In this document: piece by piece, positions 51,749 through 61,600 of the stretch
Position numbering within the stretch: position 1 is the stretch's first letter
Layout of the letters: each line of letters starts with the position of its first letter
Origin: Spirosoma utsteinense
Lineage (GTDB): Bacteria; Bacteroidota; Bacteroidia; Cytophagales; Spirosomataceae
Direction: 5' to 3'
Length of the DNA stretch: 64,000 nucleotides
Assembly (NCBI RefSeq): GCF_014282275.1
Contig: NZ_VFIA01000025.1
Span: forward strand, 1-64,000
Position numbers and translations under genes: made by a program
Notes under the pieces: model-generated
Databases searched by the model: none
What the model saw: only the letters and a program-made list of their open reading frames with translations
Told to the model about the DNA's origin: nothing

Positions 51749-53341
51749 ATGGCAGGCACAAAAGAAACACCCCGTCAGAAGATGATCGGGATGATGTATC
51801 TGGTATTGACCGCACTGTTGGCCCTGCAGGTCACGTCGGCCATTCTGGAGAAATTCGTTCTGTTGAATAATAGCTTAGAGCAGTCTACCGGGTCAGCTAA
51901 TAAAGTCAACCAATCGACCCTTGATAATATTCGGGCAACCGTAGAGAAATCCGGTAACCGGGCCAATGACTTGGCTATCGTACAACAGGCTGATGACGTA
52001 CGGAAGCAAACGAGCAATGTTATTGGCGAAATAGACGCGCTGAAACAACGCATAATTACTGAAGCGGGTGGTGGCGTTGATGAAGCCGGATCCATTCGTA
52101 ATTTGAGTGAAGAAGAGAAAGTTGCTCAAATCATGATTGGTGGTAACCGCAACGGAGAAGCTTATTCGCTGAAAAACAAACTGGACGCTTATATCACCGG
52201 ATTGGGTAAGTATTCACCTGCCAAGTACGGATCACTGGCATTGAATGGCAAAGAAGATCCAATTATGAGCCGGTCGCCGGAGCAACGTACTAAAGATTTT
52301 GCCGAGCTTAACTTCGCGCAGACTCCAGTTCCCGCTGCCCTGGCCGTATTGACCCAGCGCCAATCGGATGTTCGCCGAATTGAGGGTGAAGTGCTTAACC
52401 TGCTGGCCAGCAAAGTAGGCGCGCAGGATGTGAAGTTCGATAAGATCTTAGCCATGCTGAGCATGGAGTCGAAGGTGGTCGTTGCTGGTACGAAATTTAA
52501 AGGTCAGATGTTTCTGGCTGCTTCTTCTTCCGGAATTCAACCACGGATGAGCCTGAACGGTGGTCCCGTACGAATTCAGGATGGTCAGGGTATCATCGAG
52601 TTTACGGCCCAGGGTGGGGCGTATGATAAAAATGGACTGGCACGTCGCACGTTGAATGGCTCGATCTCTTACCAGCAGCCGAACGGCGAAAACAAGACGG
52701 TCTCGTTCAATCAGGAATACTTCGTTGCGAAGCCTTCTTATGAGATTGAATCCGGATCTTTCCCGCCTTTGTATCTGGGTTGTGCTAATAAACTGAGTGT
52801 ACAAAGTCCGCAGTTAGGTGCTTTGTGGAATCCAAACTTCTCGGCAGATGGTGGTGCAGTTATTACCTCTGGAGAGAAAGGCAAGATTACCATTATCCCA
52901 AGCTCAAACCGTGTAGTCCTGAATGTAAGCAACGCTGGTAGCTTACTGGGTAAGAACGAGTTTCGGGTTAACCGGGTACCTCGTCCAACCATCGAGTATT
53001 TTGTTGGCGGAACCAAAGTTGGTGATCCTCGGGGCGTGCCGGTAGGTTCGGCGCGTAGTATTCGGGTCAATGCGGTTGCTGACGAAAGTTTTCGTAACTA
53101 CTCGCCGGATGATGCCAATTTCCGGGTAACGGGAATAACGGTCATTCTGGCTCGCGGAACCCGTAAAGTAGGGCAGGTCAACCTGGGTGCCGGTGGTGGT
53201 TCTCTTGGTTCGCTGGCCGCCGAAGCGCAGGCCGGTGACCGGTATTCAATACAGGTCGACGGGGTACAGCGCCGTAACTTCCGGGGCGATATCAGCGATG
53301 TTCCAATGGGTAGTCCCCAACAGACAGTTCCTCTCTATTAA
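51749..53341 (+). CDS. gldM: Gliding motility / T9SS motor protein GldM
   Basis: A 530-residue protein with one N-terminal membrane helix (MIGMMYLVLTALLALQV, about 12-34) and a large periplasmic part. The family opening MAGTKETPRQKMIGMMYL includes the conserved Arg9. Four periplasmic domains are expected, with helical then Ig-like folds; ETVEKSGNRANDLAIVQQAD-like text here reads ATVEKSGNRANDLAIVQ. GldM is the rotor shaft that links GldL to the GldK/GldN ring. Separated from gldL by a 113-base hairpin-rich spacer. Confidence 0.95.
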   Translation: MAGTKETPRQKMIGMMYLVLTALLALQVTSAILEKFVLLNNSLEQSTGSANKVNQSTLDNIRATVEKSGNRANDLAIVQQADDVRKQTSNVIGEIDALKQRIITEAGGGVDEAGSIRNLSEEEKVAQIMIGGNRNGEAYSLKNKLDAYITGLGKYSPAKYGSLALNGKEDPIMSRSPEQRTKDFAELNFAQTPVPAALAVLTQRQSDVRRIEGEVLNLLASKVGAQDVKFDKILAMLSMESKVVVAGTKFKGQMFLAASSSGIQPRMSLNGGPVRIQDGQGIIEFTAQGGAYDKNGLARRTLNGSISYQQPNGENKTVSFNQEYFVAKPSYEIESGSFPPLYLGCANKLSVQSPQLGALWNPNFSADGGAVITSGEKGKITIIPSSNRVVLNVSNAGSLLGKNEFRVNRVPRPTIEYFVGGTKVGDPRGVPVGSARSIRVNAVADESFRNYSPDDANFRVTGITVILARGTRKVGQVNLGAGGGSLGSLAAEAQAGDRYSIQVDGVQRRNFRGDISDVPMGSPQQTVPLY

Positions 53342-53405
53342 GCGTACTAAAGCGAATTACTGTTCGTTATCTAGTCGCACAAGGGCGAAGAAAAAACACC
53401 TGAAG

Positions 53406-54446
53406 ATGAAAAAAATCAGAACAATGGCAGTAGTCGCCACCGTGATGGCGGTAGCCGGAACGGGGGCAATGGCGCAGGAGAAACCAAGTACCGGCACCAA
53501 CTCGCTGTCGGTTCGCGGAATCAACGAGAATGACATTATGATGAAGAAGACCCTTTGGCGTCGGATCGACCTGAAGGAGAAACAGAATCAATCGATGTTC
53601 TCGAAAAACAACGAAATAACGAAGTACCTGATCGAAGCCATGAAAGCCGGTTTGATCGATGGGTATGAGAATGATTCGGTAGCGACCAAGTTGACTCCGG
53701 AGAAAATGCAGCAGCGGTTGATCATGCCAAACTCGGCTCCTCAGTTATCAGCTGAAGAGATTGCGGCTGGCTTTGGAACCGAAACATCGACCGGTGCTTC
53801 CGATGGATGGGGCGATCCTAAAAAGGACGCCAAGAAAACAGCTGCCAAGCCTGCCGACGACGGTTGGGGAACGCCGAAGAAAGCGGCCGCTCAACCAGCT
53901 GACGACGGTTGGGGACCATCGCCAAAGAAAAAGGCAACTGCCAAAAACACGAAGGGCAAGAAGGGTACCAAGCCTGTAGTGGAGCCACCTAAAGATACCG
54001 TTGCTGTAGCAGCCGTACCAGCTATTCAGGGGGATGAATATTTCGCGAAGGACTTCAATATTATGGAGATCAAGGAGGACTGGATATTTGATCGCAAGCG
54101 GTCCCGCTTGTATTATGACATCCAGACAGTTACGGTATATCTGCCTTCTGACAAAAACTCGGCTGGTGTTGAAACGCCATTAGCTACCTTCAAATACAAA
54201 GATCTGGACAAGCTGTTCCGGAGCGACCCGAAGAAGTTTATCTGGTATAACCCACAAAACCAGGCTCAGCACAAGAATCTGGCCGATGCCTTTGATCTTC
54301 GTCTGTTCTACGGTCGCATCACCAAAGTGGCTAACCCTGGAGATACCGACTTAGTGGGAATGTACGGTGATAAGGAAGGTCTTATGAAGTCGTACCAGAC
54401 AGAGTATGAGCTTATGGAAACCGAGCATGGCCTTTGGGAATACTAA
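53406..54446 (+). CDS. gldN: Gliding motility protein GldN
   Basis: The ATG at 53406 gives 346 residues starting with a signal peptide (MKKIRTMAVVATVMAVAGTG, ending near AMA). A longer frame from 53187 overlaps gldM and is rejected. Family parts are VRGINENDIMMKKTLWRRID and the C-terminal FYGRITKVANPGDTDLVGMY. GldN interacts with GldK to form the periplasmic ring. A Lys/Ala/Pro-rich insertion at about residues 130-195 holds three DGWG repeats separated by PKK-type linkers, not a common feature of the family as I know it. Strong terminator downstream. Confidence 0.93.
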   Translation: MKKIRTMAVVATVMAVAGTGAMAQEKPSTGTNSLSVRGINENDIMMKKTLWRRIDLKEKQNQSMFSKNNEITKYLIEAMKAGLIDGYENDSVATKLTPEKMQQRLIMPNSAPQLSAEEIAAGFGTETSTGASDGWGDPKKDAKKTAAKPADDGWGTPKKAAAQPADDGWGPSPKKKATAKNTKGKKGTKPVVEPPKDTVAVAAVPAIQGDEYFAKDFNIMEIKEDWIFDRKRSRLYYDIQTVTVYLPSDKNSAGVETPLATFKYKDLDKLFRSDPKKFIWYNPQNQAQHKNLADAFDLRLFYGRITKVANPGDTDLVGMYGDKEGLMKSYQTEYELMETEHGLWEY

Positions 54447-54458
54447 GAGTCTTTTGAA

Positions 54459-54496
54459 ACAACAAAAAAGGAGCCACATGGCTCCTTTTTTGTTGT
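54459..54496. terminator. 18-bp palindromic terminator after gldN
   Basis: Arms 54459-54476 and 54479-54496 pair perfectly with a 2-base loop; the core AAGGAGCCA is flanked by A6 and T6 runs. It closes the gldKLMN transcript and faces the convergent uvrC gene. Confidence 0.9.
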
Positions 54497-54551
54497 ACCG
54501 CAGACTTCAGTCCGTGTTGAATAGTTAAGTGCGGACTGAAGTCCGCGGTAC
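54495..54551. repeat. REP/BIME-like inverted repeat
   Basis: 20-base arms (54495-54514 and 54532-54551) are reverse complements with one mismatch. Each arm itself holds a short palindrome with a 2-base loop (AGACT-TC-AGTCC and GGACT-GA-AGTCC), so the element resembles a pair of REP units in inverted orientation. It lies between gldN and uvrC. Confidence 0.7.
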
Positions 54552-54552
54552 G

Positions 54553-56361
54553 TTACTGCTCCATGGCTTCAAAATACTGTTTCAGCTTAGCGGCCCGGTC
54601 TTTCCCTACGATCTCTGCTACTTCGTCTAGTGAAGCCTCGCGGATTTTGGTAACGCCTTTAAAGTGCTTCAATAACTTGGCCGCTGTTTTTTTGCCAACA
54701 CCGTCTACACTCTCCAACTCGCTGATGAGGCTATTTCGGCTACGTTTATCCCTATGGTAGGTGATAGCAAACCGGTGAGCTTCATCCCGGATACGTTGGA
54801 TTAGTTTGAGCGATTCCGACTTTTTATCGATGTACAAAGGCAGATTGTCTTCCGGGAAATAGATCTCCTCCAGCCGTTTTGCGATGCCGATGATGGGCAC
54901 TTTTCCGTAAAGGTCGAGGGCTTTGAGCGCATCACAGGCCGCGCTGAGCTGGCCTTTACCGCCATCAATAACAATCAGGTCGGGTAAGCCCGTAGCTTCT
55001 TCCAACACACGGCTATACCGACGTGTAACGACTTCGTACATGCTGGCGAAGTCGTTGGGACCGATCACTGTTTTTATGGAGTAGTGTCGATATTCTTTAT
55101 TGGCGGGCTTTCCACCAACAAAGCAGACCATTGCCGATACAGGGTTGGTACCCTGAATATTGGAGTTATCGAAGCATTCTATGCGGTTAGGCAGCGATTT
55201 TAGCTGTAAATCTTTTTTTAGCGTAATGAGCACCCGGTCCTTTTTGCTGGCACTGGCCGTAGCTTCGGCGGCTGCCCGTTCCTGGCGTTCCCGCCGGAAG
55301 TACAGTACGTTTTTCAACGACATGTCCAGCAATTTACGCTTGTCGCCAATCTGCGGAATAGTCACCTCCGCCTGTAAATCGATATCGAGCGGTATGTTCG
55401 TGATGATCTCCTTCGCGTTGCTACCGTATTGTCCCCTGAATTCGATGATCATCATGGCCAGCAAATCAGGGTCGCTCTCGTCGAGTTTCTTCTTGATTTC
55501 AACGGTATGGGCCTGTACAATGGTGCCGTTGACAACTTTCATGAAGTTGACATAAGCGGCTGTTTCGTCGGAGGCAATCGAGAAAACATCGGCGTCGGCA
55601 ATTTTTGGGTTTACAACCGTCGATTTGCTCTGGAAGCGCTGCAGCACATCCATCTTATCTTTAAAGGTCTGGGCCTGCTCGAAGGCCAGTTCACCGGCTG
55701 CTTCCACCATTCGCCCCCGAAAATAATCCTGCGCGGGTTTCAGGTTTCCTTTCAGAATGTGGTGAACTTGCTCAATATCTTTATTGTACTCTTGTTCGGC
55801 CTGTTTACCCTCGCAGGGCCCTTTACAATTGCCGATGTGGTATTCCAGGCAGACCTTGTATTTGCCAGCCTGGATGTTCTCCGGGGCAAGATTGTAATTG
55901 CAGGTACGGATCGTGAACAACTGGCTGAACATGTCCAGCACCGTGTACATAGGCTTTAAATTGGCAAAGGGTCCATAAAATGTGCCTTGTTTACGATCGA
56001 TGCGCCGGGTGGTAATAACCCGTGGAAAATGTTCATTGGTGACACAAACGAATGGGTACGTTTTGTCGTCACGCAGCAAAATATTGAACTTTGGCAGGTA
56101 CCGCTTAATGAGCTGATTTTCCAGCAATAGCGCATCGAATTCGGTATTGACAATAGTGAACTCGATCTTACGTATCTGACTTACAAGTCGCAATGTTTTC
56201 CGATCGTGGCCCTTCGAGTTAGTAAAGTAGCTGCCAACGCGGTTTTTCAGATCTTTGGCTTTACCAACATAGATCACTTCACCCGATGCATCGAAATAGC
56301 GGTAAACCCCCGGTTCGTGCGGTACCTTGGCGAGTTCTTTTTTGTGGTCGAATTCCGGCAT
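54553..56361 (-). CDS. uvrC: Excinuclease ABC subunit C
   Basis: The ATG at 56361 gives 602 residues; the upstream in-frame start adds a hydrophobic tail not found in the family. GIY-YIG nuclease domain at the N-terminus (EPGVYRYFDASGEVIYVGKA), a Cys-rich GNCKGPCEGKQ segment, a UVR motif (EQAQTFKDKMDVLQRF) and the C-terminal RNase H-like nuclease with FDNSNIQGTNPVSAMVCF and HhH DGVGKKTAAKLLKHFKG. It makes the dual incisions in nucleotide excision repair with UvrAB. Length typical. A single gene. Confidence 0.95.
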   Translation of the reverse strand: MPEFDHKKELAKVPHEPGVYRYFDASGEVIYVGKAKDLKNRVGSYFTNSKGHDRKTLRLVSQIRKIEFTIVNTEFDALLLENQLIKRYLPKFNILLRDDKTYPFVCVTNEHFPRVITTRRIDRKQGTFYGPFANLKPMYTVLDMFSQLFTIRTCNYNLAPENIQAGKYKVCLEYHIGNCKGPCEGKQAEQEYNKDIEQVHHILKGNLKPAQDYFRGRMVEAAGELAFEQAQTFKDKMDVLQRFQSKSTVVNPKIADADVFSIASDETAAYVNFMKVVNGTIVQAHTVEIKKKLDESDPDLLAMMIIEFRGQYGSNAKEIITNIPLDIDLQAEVTIPQIGDKRKLLDMSLKNVLYFRRERQERAAAEATASASKKDRVLITLKKDLQLKSLPNRIECFDNSNIQGTNPVSAMVCFVGGKPANKEYRHYSIKTVIGPNDFASMYEVVTRRYSRVLEEATGLPDLIVIDGGKGQLSAACDALKALDLYGKVPIIGIAKRLEEIYFPEDNLPLYIDKKSESLKLIQRIRDEAHRFAITYHRDKRSRNSLISELESVDGVGKKTAAKLLKHFKGVTKIREASLDEVAEIVGKDRAAKLKQYFEAMEQ

Positions 56362-56529
56362 AGTTATGTATAGGAAACAGCACACGGACAACAGGAAAAG
56401 GATAGACACACGCTGACGCTTTCGTGAAAATCTGTCCTCCTTCTATTATCCGCGAGCTGTATTTCTTAACAAATGACAGGCGGTAAAGGTTGCTGTAGAC
56501 GGCTACTTCAAGCCCGCTAAGCGCTTGTT

Positions 56530-58884
56530 TTATTGAAGAATTTCTTCTTCATCTTCCGGTACAACTTTGGGTGGAATATACCGTTGCGAAGAGTCTATAT
56601 GGTAACCGCCACAGTCGATCTTGAAGTTGTTGGGTTTTCGAAATGGCTCAGGACGATACTGGGTCAGCGAGGGATCTTTGTAGATCTTCTGCATGTACAT
56701 AGCCCAGGCAGGCATAGCCATGCGCCCCCCTTGTCCTAGCTCGATGGTACGGAAGTGAATGGGGCGATCGTCGCCACCAACCCACAGGCCCGACACCAGG
56801 TGCTGGGTCATGCCCATGAACCAGGCATCTGAATAGTTTGATGTTGTTCCTGTTTTAGCGGCTATTTCGTTGCCGCCTTCCAGCAGTTTGTATTGTGTTC
56901 GCAGGCGCTGGGCTGTACCATTGGGTTCCTCAACGGCCCCTCGCATAAGATGGAGCATTTCATAGGCCCGATTGGCGCTAATCACCTGATTGGCATCTGG
57001 GGTGAAGTTTTTAAGCACATTACCATCTTTGTCGGTAATCCGAACAAGCATCATGGGCCGAACCCGGGTGCCACCATTGGCAAACGCGCAGTAGGCCGCC
57101 ACCATTTCATACACCGATACATCGCCTGTTCCAAGGCAGAGCGTAGGGTTATTGGGCAGGTCTTTACTCTGAATGCCCATATCCTGGGCGTACTTGATGA
57201 CAGCAGCCGCACGGGTTTTTTTGATCAGCTGCGCGCTGACGGTGTTTATCGACTGTCCTAACGCTTCCCGTAACGATAAGCTTTGGCCACTGTAGCGGCC
57301 GGTGGAGTTCTTGGGCATCCATGGTGGACCATTGTTGTTGTCTTCCCCATGGGCGAAAACAGTAGGCCGGTCGACAACGTGGCTACAAGGCGTCACAAAA
57401 CCCTGATCCATGGCTGTGAGGTAAACGAACGGTTTGAAGGTAGAACCCGGCTGGCGTCGGCTCTGGCGCACGTGATCAAATTTCATGTGTTTGAAATTGA
57501 TTCCACCAACCCACGCTTTGACGTAGCCTGAACGGGGGTCCATCGACATAAAGCCTGTATTGAGCAACCGTTTGTAGTACCGAATAGAGTCCATGGGGCT
57601 CATGGTCGTGTCTTTCTCATTACGGGTGCCACCATACACGAACACTTTCATCTTCGACGGCTTCGCCATATCGCGCCAGATCGCCTTTTCGTCACTGCCG
57701 TATTCCGCTTTCAACTGCTTGTAACGAGCTGTTTGCTTGGCTCTTGATTCGATAAAGCCCGGAATTTCCTGATACTTTTTCGTCTTCGGGTTTTTCTGTA
57801 CCCATGGATTCCGACCGCGCCAGTGTTCATAAAACTTCTTTTGCTGGTCACGCATATTGTTCATCACGGCCTCTTCAGCATAAGCCTGCATCCGCGAGTC
57901 GATGGTGGTATATATTTTCAGACCGCTTGTATAAAGATCCAGATCGGCGTCATTTTCTTCATTGTACTGTTTGATCCACCGCTTAATGTCGTCGCGGATC
58001 ACCGAGCGGAAGTAAGCCGCCATACCTGTATTCTGGTTCTCGATGCTGAAGTCGAGCTTCAGGGGCTTACTCTTGTAAGCAGCAAATTGCTCATCGGTCA
58101 GGAACTTGTATTTCCGCATCTGCCCCAGCACCACATTGCGCCGGTTTACGGTTCGTTCTTCAAACAGGCGGGGGTTATAGAGGGTTGGATTTTTCAGCAT
58201 ACCAACGAGCAGAGCCGCTTCTTCAACGTTCAGGCTCCAGGGTTCTTTGCCGAAATAAGTTTTGGCGGCTGTTTTGATGCCATAGGTATTGTTGCCGAAG
58301 GAAACCGTGTTGAGGTACATCATCATGACCTCCTGCTTGGTGTAATTACGCTCCAGCCGTACGGCTAGAATCCACTCCTTGGTTTTTGAAATGATCGTTT
58401 TCAGGAGTGGGACATTACCCAGTGCTCCACGTAGCTCCTCTTGCCGGGTATCGAAGAGGTTCTTGGCCGTCTGCTGTGTCAGTGTACTGCCTCCCCCGGA
58501 ACTGGACACGTTCTGGAACGAAAGTACACCTGTTACGGCGCGAAAAAGGGCACGGGGGTCAATGCCGGAATGCTTCACGAAGCGGGCATCTTCGGTTGCC
58601 AGCAGAGCCGATACGATGTTTGGCGACACCTGCGATATTTCGACCGGTGTTCGGTTTTCAACGTAGTATTTTCCTAACAGTTGATTATCGGCTGTATATA
58701 CTTCTGATGCTTCTTCACTTTTAGGATTTTCGAGCGCTTTCAGGTTTGGCATTCCCCCAAAAAGCCAGAAAAAGTTGTAGCTGACAGCCAGTACATAAAA
58801 AACCAGCAGGGCAATACCAAGCAGTGAAAACTGCCAAAGTTTCTTTATTAAGGTCCGGTAGGTACCGGCAGCAAATTCAATCAT
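56530..58884 (-). CDS. Penicillin-binding protein 1A (bifunctional)
   Basis: A 784-residue class A PBP. A membrane anchor (about 17-38), a GT51 transglycosylase domain with catalytic Glu98 (LLATEDARFVKH) and GGSTLTQQTAKN, then a penicillin-binding transpeptidase domain with the Ser-X-X-Lys box PGSTFKPFVY, SxN motif QSINTVSAQ and KTG box AAKTGTTSNYSDAWFMG. All active-site motifs are complete. It polymerises and cross-links peptidoglycan. It lies beside the SprE-like gene, an order I know from other Bacteroidota. Confidence 0.94.
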   Translation of the reverse strand: MIEFAAGTYRTLIKKLWQFSLLGIALLVFYVLAVSYNFFWLFGGMPNLKALENPKSEEASEVYTADNQLLGKYYVENRTPVEISQVSPNIVSALLATEDARFVKHSGIDPRALFRAVTGVLSFQNVSSSGGGSTLTQQTAKNLFDTRQEELRGALGNVPLLKTIISKTKEWILAVRLERNYTKQEVMMMYLNTVSFGNNTYGIKTAAKTYFGKEPWSLNVEEAALLVGMLKNPTLYNPRLFEERTVNRRNVVLGQMRKYKFLTDEQFAAYKSKPLKLDFSIENQNTGMAAYFRSVIRDDIKRWIKQYNEENDADLDLYTSGLKIYTTIDSRMQAYAEEAVMNNMRDQQKKFYEHWRGRNPWVQKNPKTKKYQEIPGFIESRAKQTARYKQLKAEYGSDEKAIWRDMAKPSKMKVFVYGGTRNEKDTTMSPMDSIRYYKRLLNTGFMSMDPRSGYVKAWVGGINFKHMKFDHVRQSRRQPGSTFKPFVYLTAMDQGFVTPCSHVVDRPTVFAHGEDNNNGPPWMPKNSTGRYSGQSLSLREALGQSINTVSAQLIKKTRAAAVIKYAQDMGIQSKDLPNNPTLCLGTGDVSVYEMVAAYCAFANGGTRVRPMMLVRITDKDGNVLKNFTPDANQVISANRAYEMLHLMRGAVEEPNGTAQRLRTQYKLLEGGNEIAAKTGTTSNYSDAWFMGMTQHLVSGLWVGGDDRPIHFRTIELGQGGRMAMPAWAMYMQKIYKDPSLTQYRPEPFRKPNNFKIDCGGYHIDSSQRYIPPKVVPEDEEEILQ

Positions 58885-58963
58885 CGTGAACTAATGATGA
58901 ACAACGAATGATATATGACAACCAGTAAGGCGTTTATCAAGTACCACTCCCTGTTAGTAAAAT

Positions 58964-61210
58964 TCATTTTATGTTTGCCGTTGGATGGTTAGCTGCGGCC
59001 TGCATTTCCCGCGCACGGGGCAACAATTTACTGGCTGGGTAATCGCGCATAAATTCATTCAGCACCTGCCGGTAAACGTCAACGCCTTTTAAACGCCCAA
59101 TCAGCATGACCCGTAATAAAGCTAGCTTGTCTTCTACCTGCGTACCCGAAAAGGAACCTGCTGCGTTTTCGGCACGGGCCAGGGCTTCTGTCAGGTTGTT
59201 CGCTTTGTAAAGCTCATAAATAGCGGTGTAAATCCGCTGTGCCTGTGCTTCAGAATCGGTGGACTGAGCAACGGCGCGGCCCGATAGCCGGGCATATGAG
59301 GTATTCGGATACTCAGCCAACAGTTTATCTTTCCAGTTCGACGCTTTTCCCAACTGCTCATTCGACAGGTGAAGCAGGTAGTACACTTCCGGTTTTGGGA
59401 GCGTATTGGGGTATCGAACCAGTAACTGTTCGAAGGTTGGAATGGCATCCGCGGGTTGGTTCAACTGAAATTTATACAGTTTCCCCAGCTTGTACAGCGC
59501 GTTTTCAATTCGCTGGTTTGCCTGCACCTGGGCTTCCCGGGTAAATGGAATTTGACTTCTCAGCGCATCTTTCTGCGCTTTCCGTCCCGTTTCAGGACCG
59601 GCTACTGACCCACGGCCATCATTAGTGGTTGGTAATGCCGCGTTTGGGTTGATGCCGTTAGCCGCAGAACCACCATTTAATGGGCTGTTCGTAGCCGCTA
59701 CCGATTCGGATGATTCCTTACTGCTGCGTCGCCAGTTGTCTTCGAGCTGCCGATTACCCCAACGCACGGAAAACTCCTGGCGACCCTGGCTAAGCGCTAC
59801 CGGGTTGTATAGTACCCAGCGTTCGTTCGGAGGGAGGGTTGAGTTTGTTGCCCCTGCTACGGCGTTGAAGTTGCCAGCCGATGCGCGTTCTACAATCTGT
59901 TGCGCGAGGGCAGCCTGTTCTTTGTCTTCCTTTTCCCGTTTCGTAATCACACCCTCCAGTACTTTGTCGAGCGCGGCTGGTTCCAGTTGGGCCAGCGTCA
60001 GCAAACTGTCGTCCGTCCGGATCGTGTTCCGGTACTCAACAAACTCATCAAGCGTTTTTTTACGGGTTACTGCCGCTGCATAGTCGGGCGATTGTTTCGG
60101 TAAGAGCGCCAGCGCACTGTCGTAGTACACTTTTGCTTTTGGATAATCAGCTTTCTTCTCAAAATAAAGTCGGCCAATTTCCTGATAGGTGAAGGGTACC
60201 TGTGTCGTGTTAGCACCCGCTGCCTGGATTGACTGGCTGTATAACCGTATTGCCTGATCGATTCGGCCGCTGCGTGCTTCGAGCAAGCCCATCGTAAAAT
60301 AAATCTTGTCTTTAAGATCCGCGTTTTTGCGGTCATTGAGCATGGTCTCAAAGGTTGCAACCGACTGCGCTACCCGCTTCTGGTCGCCCGTGAGGCCATT
60401 GCTCTGGATAGCGTATAAATTAGCGTAGAAAGACTGATCGTAGGTGGGGCGGGCACGAAGCACCTCCCGATACTGATCGACTGCTTTATTTGGCTGGCCG
60501 ATGAGGTCATATAGTTGCCCGGCAATAAGATGCAGGCGGGCCGTGGATTCCCCCTTTTTTAACACAGGAAAGGTAGCGTCCAGAATGCCCACGGCCGTAA
60601 CATATTCTCCTTTCCGTTGGTGCAGATAGGCTTTTGTCAGGTAAAACGTGCGGGTGTTAACCTTATTGAGTGGCTGGGTGCGTAGGTACTCCGCTACGTT
60701 GAGTGCGTTAGGGTAATCGCCTGCTTCCACATAAGCCCGCATCAGGCCAACGAGTGCTTCGTGTTTATCGTTTTCATCGGTGCCTTTGGTATTTACATAT
60801 TTGAAGACTTCGATGGCGTTGGGTAAATCCTGTTTAAGCAACCGTGCCCGACCGATCAGCGTATACGAATTGTCAACCCATTTGCTATTCTGATGCCGCT
60901 CAGGAACGAGCGACGCTTTTTTTATGGCATCGTCCAACTGCGGCTTTACCGGCAAAACGAGCATCGAATCGACTGGCAGAAGAATGGGCAGGAGTTGATT
61001 GTAATTTTCCTGACGGGTTTTGAAAAGTATCTGTTCCGCTGCGTCAATCTGATCGCGGGCTATAATGTAAGCGTTGAAATGGGCATTGAGGTTATGATAC
61101 CCCTTACTAATGGGCCTCGTACTGTACTGTGAGCACGAAATCAGTCCCCCGGTCAATGAAGCAAGGACCGTCAATACCAGAAATGAGCGGTTAGGGAAAT
61201 AGCGGGACAT
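58964..61210 (-). CDS. SprE/PorW-like tetratricopeptide lipoprotein
   Basis: The ATG at 61210 gives 748 residues with a lipoprotein signal (SFLVLTVLASLTGGLISC, Cys near 26). A conserved opening GYHNLNAHFNAYIIARDQID is followed by TPR-type helical repeats over residues about 115-390 and a C-terminal repeat set (about 560-700). The opening and length match SprE (F. johnsoniae) and PorW (P. gingivalis), lipoproteins required for type IX secretion. A low-complexity Ser/Asn/Gly linker spans about 450-540. Encoded on the strand opposite to gldKLMN. Confidence 0.88.
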   Translation of the reverse strand: MSRYFPNRSFLVLTVLASLTGGLISCSQYSTRPISKGYHNLNAHFNAYIIARDQIDAAEQILFKTRQENYNQLLPILLPVDSMLVLPVKPQLDDAIKKASLVPERHQNSKWVDNSYTLIGRARLLKQDLPNAIEVFKYVNTKGTDENDKHEALVGLMRAYVEAGDYPNALNVAEYLRTQPLNKVNTRTFYLTKAYLHQRKGEYVTAVGILDATFPVLKKGESTARLHLIAGQLYDLIGQPNKAVDQYREVLRARPTYDQSFYANLYAIQSNGLTGDQKRVAQSVATFETMLNDRKNADLKDKIYFTMGLLEARSGRIDQAIRLYSQSIQAAGANTTQVPFTYQEIGRLYFEKKADYPKAKVYYDSALALLPKQSPDYAAAVTRKKTLDEFVEYRNTIRTDDSLLTLAQLEPAALDKVLEGVITKREKEDKEQAALAQQIVERASAGNFNAVAGATNSTLPPNERWVLYNPVALSQGRQEFSVRWGNRQLEDNWRRSSKESSESVAATNSPLNGGSAANGINPNAALPTTNDGRGSVAGPETGRKAQKDALRSQIPFTREAQVQANQRIENALYKLGKLYKFQLNQPADAIPTFEQLLVRYPNTLPKPEVYYLLHLSNEQLGKASNWKDKLLAEYPNTSYARLSGRAVAQSTDSEAQAQRIYTAIYELYKANNLTEALARAENAAGSFSGTQVEDKLALLRVMLIGRLKGVDVYRQVLNEFMRDYPASKLLPRAREMQAAANHPTANIK

Positions 61211-61327
61211 TCGTAAATAACACGTGGGCACTCGTAATCAAAACGTTTAAGGCAGTGCTGGCCGTATGGAACGTTAGGCCAAATTAACGAATTTTGCGCT
61301 TCACATGGTATCAACCAGCCGAAATCT

Positions 61328-61600
61328 ATGGAAAACCTGCCTGATCAATCTGAAGAAAATCGTCCCGACAAGCTGGCGAAGCAAGATCTGCTGAAGCGTA
61401 CTACAGAAAAGACGACCTCCTTTGCGCAATACAGCGGCATTGCGTTTCAAATGTTAGGGACCATTGGACTAGGTGTTTGGGCCGGGATGAAAATCGATGA
61501 GTGGCAAAATAACCGTAGTCCCATCTGGACCATAATTCTGTCGTTAACAGCAATTGGTGCATCGCTTTACTTATTCATTCGCCAGCTTACCAATAAATAG
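61328..61600 (+). CDS. AtpZ/AtpI-family protein
   Basis: A 90-residue membrane protein with two helices (about 36-56 FQMLGTIGLGVWAGMKIDEW and 64-85 IWTIILSLTAIGASLYLFIR). The AtpZ/AtpI family is found before Fo genes and may take part in Mg2+/Ca2+ handling or ring assembly. It is the first gene of the ATP synthase cluster. The soluble N-terminus is charged (ENLPDQSEENRPDKLAKQDL). Confidence 0.85.
   Translation: MENLPDQSEENRPDKLAKQDLLKRTTEKTTSFAQYSGIAFQMLGTIGLGVWAGMKIDEWQNNRSPIWTIILSLTAIGASLYLFIRQLTNK

Noticed and set aside
53187..53405. N-terminal extension of the gldN frame
   Set aside because: It overlaps the end of gldM and precedes a normal signal peptide beginning at 53406.
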